A DNA stretch of 64,000 nt from Paraburkholderia bryophila (GTDB lineage: Bacteria; Pseudomonadota; Gammaproteobacteria; Burkholderiales; Burkholderiaceae): NCBI RefSeq assembly GCF_003269035.1, contig NZ_QLTK01000028.1, forward strand, positions 1 through 64,000. The letters run 5' to 3'. Position numbers and translations under genes: made by a program. A model generated the notes under the pieces. It had not been told where the DNA came from. It did no database searches and saw nothing but the letters and a program-made list of their open reading frames with translations. Shown here piece after piece: positions 61,615 through 64,000 of this stretch. Position 1 is the stretch's first letter, and every line of letters begins with the position of its first letter.

Positions 61615-62013
61615 ATGGCGAATACGATCGACAATTTCGGCAACAACATGCCGTACGATTTTGGCGATACATCGATGCCGCAGCAAACCGGCATGCAGTT
61701 CAACGCAAAATTCAGCACCGTGCCGATGTTCCCGCCTGATAACGACGGCGGGGTCGACGGTGCAGGCGGCGCCGGCGGTGCCGGCCGCATGCGGCCGCCT
61801 TTTGCGATGCCCGACCAGAACTTCGGCGCGTCGATGCTGCAAGGCACCGGAGCGGGCGGCGGCGCCGGCGCGGCGGGGGCAGGCGGCATCATGAACATCC
61901 TCAAGTCGGTCCTGTCGACCGTGATGCAACTGGCGCCGCCGCTGCTCGGCATGGTGGGCGCGTTGCTGGGCGGAGCGGGCGCGCAAGGCGGCCAGGGGAA
62001 CGGCACCGCCTGA
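61615..62013 (+). CDS. Glycine-rich harpin-like protein at T3SS locus
   Basis: A 132-residue protein without cysteine. It has an acidic, Asn-, Met- and Gln-rich start (MANTIDNFGNNMPYDFGDTS), two Gly-Ala-rich blocks and one hydrophobic segment (IMNILKSVLSTVMQLAPPLL, residues about 91-110, continuing GMVGALLGG). Gly-rich, Cys-free, heat-stable-looking proteins with a membrane-active helix beside a T3SS are typical of harpins and translocon helpers. AAGGA lies 14 bases upstream. No translocator pair is present in the window, so this may fill that role. Confidence 0.55.
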   Translation: MANTIDNFGNNMPYDFGDTSMPQQTGMQFNAKFSTVPMFPPDNDGGVDGAGGAGGAGRMRPPFAMPDQNFGASMLQGTGAGGGAGAAGAGGIMNILKSVLSTVMQLAPPLLGMVGALLGGAGAQGGQGNGTA

Positions 62014-62125
62014 CGCCATTCTGAAAACCAACCGGCCGCCACGTTTTTCCGCTGGCGGCCGGCTCCGGGGCGGCGTCGCGATACGCCGCCCCTCGCGCCT
62101 ACCCCGCCTTTCCTTTCCGAACACA

Positions 62126-62737
62126 ATGAATACTCTTCGCGGGCTTGAGCCCGCCGACCGCCTGCGGCTCGATACGCTGGTTCGACGCGCCAACACGGAA
62201 TGTCAGCCGGCCATGACCGATTTCATCGGCGGCGGCCATCGGCACATCAATGAAGCGCTGCGCAACGCCTTGCCGCCCGACGCCGCCGTGCAAGGGTTTA
62301 TCGACGCACTTGCGGTCATGGCGGATTACACCGTTACGTCGTACCGCGTGTCGCACATCACCCGAACCGGTCTCGCCGCGTTGCAACGCGGACACGCGCG
62401 ACGGTTCGCCGATCCCGGCGCGCAATGTGCCTTCGTGTTGCCGCGCAATGCGGCCGCGTGGGCGCTGCGAACGGCGGCGGCGTCTCCGCGCGACGGCCTG
62501 TGCGAGCTGTACTCGATCTTCGACGAGTCGGTCCCGCAAAAGAATCTGTCGAGCGCTCTGCTCGCGGATCTGGTCGTCGTGCCGCCCGGCACGACGCTGT
62601 GCCTGACGGCACTGCGCTTCGTGGTCAGGGCGGGGGCCGCCAACGCCGGCCGCTCGCGCGTGGTTGCCCATTTCGCCGGCGCGGAGCCGTCGGACGCGGC
62701 GCGCTACGACCTCTTCAGCGGCGCACGACACCGCTGA
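62126..62737 (+). CDS. Possible T3SS effector, ADP-ribosyltransferase-like layout
   Basis: A 203-residue soluble protein with no signal peptide. Residues about 68-175 have an order seen in mono-ADP-ribosyltransferases: an early strand with Arg (TVTSYRVSHITRTG), a middle segment, and a late strand-turn ADLVVVPPGTTLCLTALRFV like the PPGTxFxV strand after the catalytic Glu pair. The Glu-x-Glu itself is not visible, so the fold would be degenerate or the reading wrong. It follows the harpin-like gene by 112 bp on the same strand. An effector role is inference from the locus. Confidence 0.4.
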   Translation: MNTLRGLEPADRLRLDTLVRRANTECQPAMTDFIGGGHRHINEALRNALPPDAAVQGFIDALAVMADYTVTSYRVSHITRTGLAALQRGHARRFADPGAQCAFVLPRNAAAWALRTAAASPRDGLCELYSIFDESVPQKNLSSALLADLVVVPPGTTLCLTALRFVVRAGAANAGRSRVVAHFAGAEPSDAARYDLFSGARHR

Positions 62738-62830
62738 AGCCCGCGCGGCGCTCACCTGCAAGCGGCCGTGCGAGTCGGCGACCGGTCCGGTAAACTGCGG
62801 CGCGCCGTGCACTGATCCGGATTTCCCGAC

Positions 62831-63724
62831 TTGAACCGCTACGCCCTCTTTCTCATTACCTCGATGCTGCTGGTCGGCACCAATGTCGGCATCGGTAAAT
62901 CGATCGTCGAATTCGTTCCCGTGCCGTTGTTCGCGCTGCTGCGCTTCGTGATCGCGATGGCGGTGTTGTGGCCGTTGCTGCGGGTGGCCAAACTGCGGCA
63001 GGTCAAACGCGGTGAGTGGTTCAACCTGTTTCTGCAGGCGCTGTTCGGTACTTTCGGCTTCACGCTGTTGATGCTCGGCGGCGTGCAGCGCACCAGCGCG
63101 GTCGCCGCCGGTGTGATTACCAGCACGATTCCGGCGGTCGTGGCGCTGCTGTCGTGGCTGATTCTCAAGGAACGCCCGAACGGCCGCGCGCTTACGTCGA
63201 TCGCGCTGGCGATCGCCGGCGTGATCGTGATCAATCTGGCGCACGTCGAGCGGAACGCGGGTGGCGAGACCTCGTTGAGCGGCAACCTGATGATCCTGGG
63301 CGCGGTGTGCTGCGAATCGCTCTACATCATTCTGTCGCGCCGTCTCACGCAGACCCTCGCGCCGCTCGACATCTGCGCGTACACCCATCTGTTCGGCCTG
63401 TTGCTGATGCTGCCGCTCGGCGCCGGCGCGCTCGTCGGGTTCGACTATCGCGCGGTGCCGGCGAGCGTGTTGACGCTGGTGCTGTGGTACGGGCTGTCGG
63501 CCAGCATCTTTTCGTTCTGGCTATGGATGAAGGGCATCCGCCACGTGCCGGGCAGCCTGGCGGGCGTGTTTAGCGCCGTGCTGCCGGTGGCCGCGGCGAT
63601 CTATGGCATCGCGTTTCTCGGCGAACGGCCGACGCTTGCGCACGGGATCGCGCTCGCCTGCGTCCTCACGGGGATCGCGCTCGCGAGTCTGAAGCCCGCA
63701 CGGACGTCGCCTGTGGCGTCTTGA
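62831..63724 (+). CDS. EamA/DMT-family transporter
   Basis: A 297-residue membrane protein with ten hydrophobic segments in two EamA halves (TSMLLVGTNVGIGKSIVEFV at the start, VFSAVLPVAAAIYGIAFLGE at the end). The start appears to be TTG at 62831; no ATG with a ribosome-binding site lies nearby. The substrate is unknown. It marks the return to housekeeping-type sequence after the T3SS region. Confidence 0.85.
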   Translation: MNRYALFLITSMLLVGTNVGIGKSIVEFVPVPLFALLRFVIAMAVLWPLLRVAKLRQVKRGEWFNLFLQALFGTFGFTLLMLGGVQRTSAVAAGVITSTIPAVVALLSWLILKERPNGRALTSIALAIAGVIVINLAHVERNAGGETSLSGNLMILGAVCCESLYIILSRRLTQTLAPLDICAYTHLFGLLLMLPLGAGALVGFDYRAVPASVLTLVLWYGLSASIFSFWLWMKGIRHVPGSLAGVFSAVLPVAAAIYGIAFLGERPTLAHGIALACVLTGIALASLKPARTSPVAS

Positions 63725-63730
63725 TACAAT
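63722..63730 (+). promoter_or_regulatory. Extended -10 promoter element
   Basis: TGATACAAT (63722-63730) matches an extended -10 (TGnTATAAT) with one mismatch. It overlaps the stop codon of the EamA gene and lies about 180 bp before the UPF0114-type gene. No good -35 is visible, as is common with extended -10 promoters. Confidence 0.4.
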
Positions 63731-63908
63731 AGCGCGCCCGTCGCGGACTTTTCCGGCCAGCCGTTGGCCGTTCTCCGCGCCCGCCTTGTTTGTGTCTTTG
63801 TTGCGTTTATGTCTTCGCCTCGTTTGTGTGGTCGCTCCGTGTGCCCGGCTCGCCGGCCCGGCGCATCGAGGCCGTATTCCGTCACCTGCGTTTCATCCGA
63901 CTCCGCCT

Positions 63909-64000
63909 ATGTCCGCTCCGCGCCCCGATTCAGCCCGCACGCGTCGCCCCATGCGCCCGCTGCCCGCCATCATCTTCATGAGCCGCTGGCTGCAGGTGCC
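63909..64000 (+). CDS. UPF0114/YqhA-family membrane protein (partial, cut by window end)
   Basis: An ATG at 63909, or in-frame at 63951, opens MRPLPAIIFMSRWLQV, which continues past the window. This is the start of the UPF0114 (YqhA-like) family of small integral membrane proteins. Function unknown. The start at 63951 is the more family-like. Confidence 0.65.
   Translation, partial: MSAPRPDSARTRRPMRPLPAIIFMSRWLQV

Overview
The window looks like a chromosomal segment of a Paraburkholderia-type betaproteobacterium. It has high GC, many LysR regulators and EamA/MFS carriers typical of Burkholderiaceae, VgrG/PAAR cargo of a type VI secretion system (T6SS), a Lqs/Cqs-type quorum-sensing module and a non-flagellar type III secretion system (T3SS). 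The genus call is inference from gene content; no rRNA or marker gene is present.

Layout. (1) 1-11.3 kb: a repeat-rich left edge, then small-molecule genes: LysR with a divergent EamA exporter, an amidohydrolase with an MHS-type MFS carrier and a LysR, an EntS-like MFS exporter, and an APC permease with a DmpA-type aminopeptidase downstream of a divergent LuxR regulator. (2) 11.5-15.2 kb: alpha-hydroxyketone quorum sensing: lqsS-like kinase and lqsR-like response regulator overlapping by ATGA, facing a convergent lqsA/cqsA-type synthase. (3) 15.4-18.6 kb: aldehyde dehydrogenase with divergent LysR, then a ricin-fold-like orphan with a structured leader. (4) 18.7-29.1 kb: an orphan T6SS cargo island read on the minus strand: vgrG, phospholipase D effector, Sel1-repeat lipoprotein, PAAR. 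The Sel1-PAAR part is duplicated about 3.35 kb away. One copy keeps only the last part of the phospholipase gene and the other has a frameshifted PAAR gene. (5) 29.9-39.0 kb: a 9.1-kb phage-satellite-like element integrated at the 3' end of tRNA-Ser(GGA). It carries integrase, VapE-type replicase, AlpA, a fused prohead protease-major capsid protein, zinc-ribbon proteins and a PIN protein, but no recognisable large terminase, portal or tail genes. (6) 39.1-43.7 kb: acetate assimilation (acs plus a two-component sodium symporter). (7) 44-62.7 kb: a T3SS in one long overlapping minus-strand array, sctC-D-x-F-TPR-I-J-K-L-Q-R-S-T-U-V-N-O. It is flanked by a DUF1521 (metal-induced autocleavage) protein, an RHH regulator, a glycine-rich harpin-like protein and a possible effector. 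(8) 62.8-64 kb: an EamA transporter and the start of a UPF0114/YqhA-type protein.

The most unusual observations are these. SctU ends before its NPTH autoprotease domain, and no SctP, gatekeeper or translocator is visible. The satellite carries two tandem hairpins whose stems differ in sequence but are base-paired in both, capped by the same CGGGAAAA loop. The satellite has a capsid gene without packaging or tail genes, and it supplies its own terminator downstream of the tRNA it disrupts. The T6SS cassette is duplicated and partly decayed. All functional statements rest on motif and gene-order reading by eye; no database search was run.
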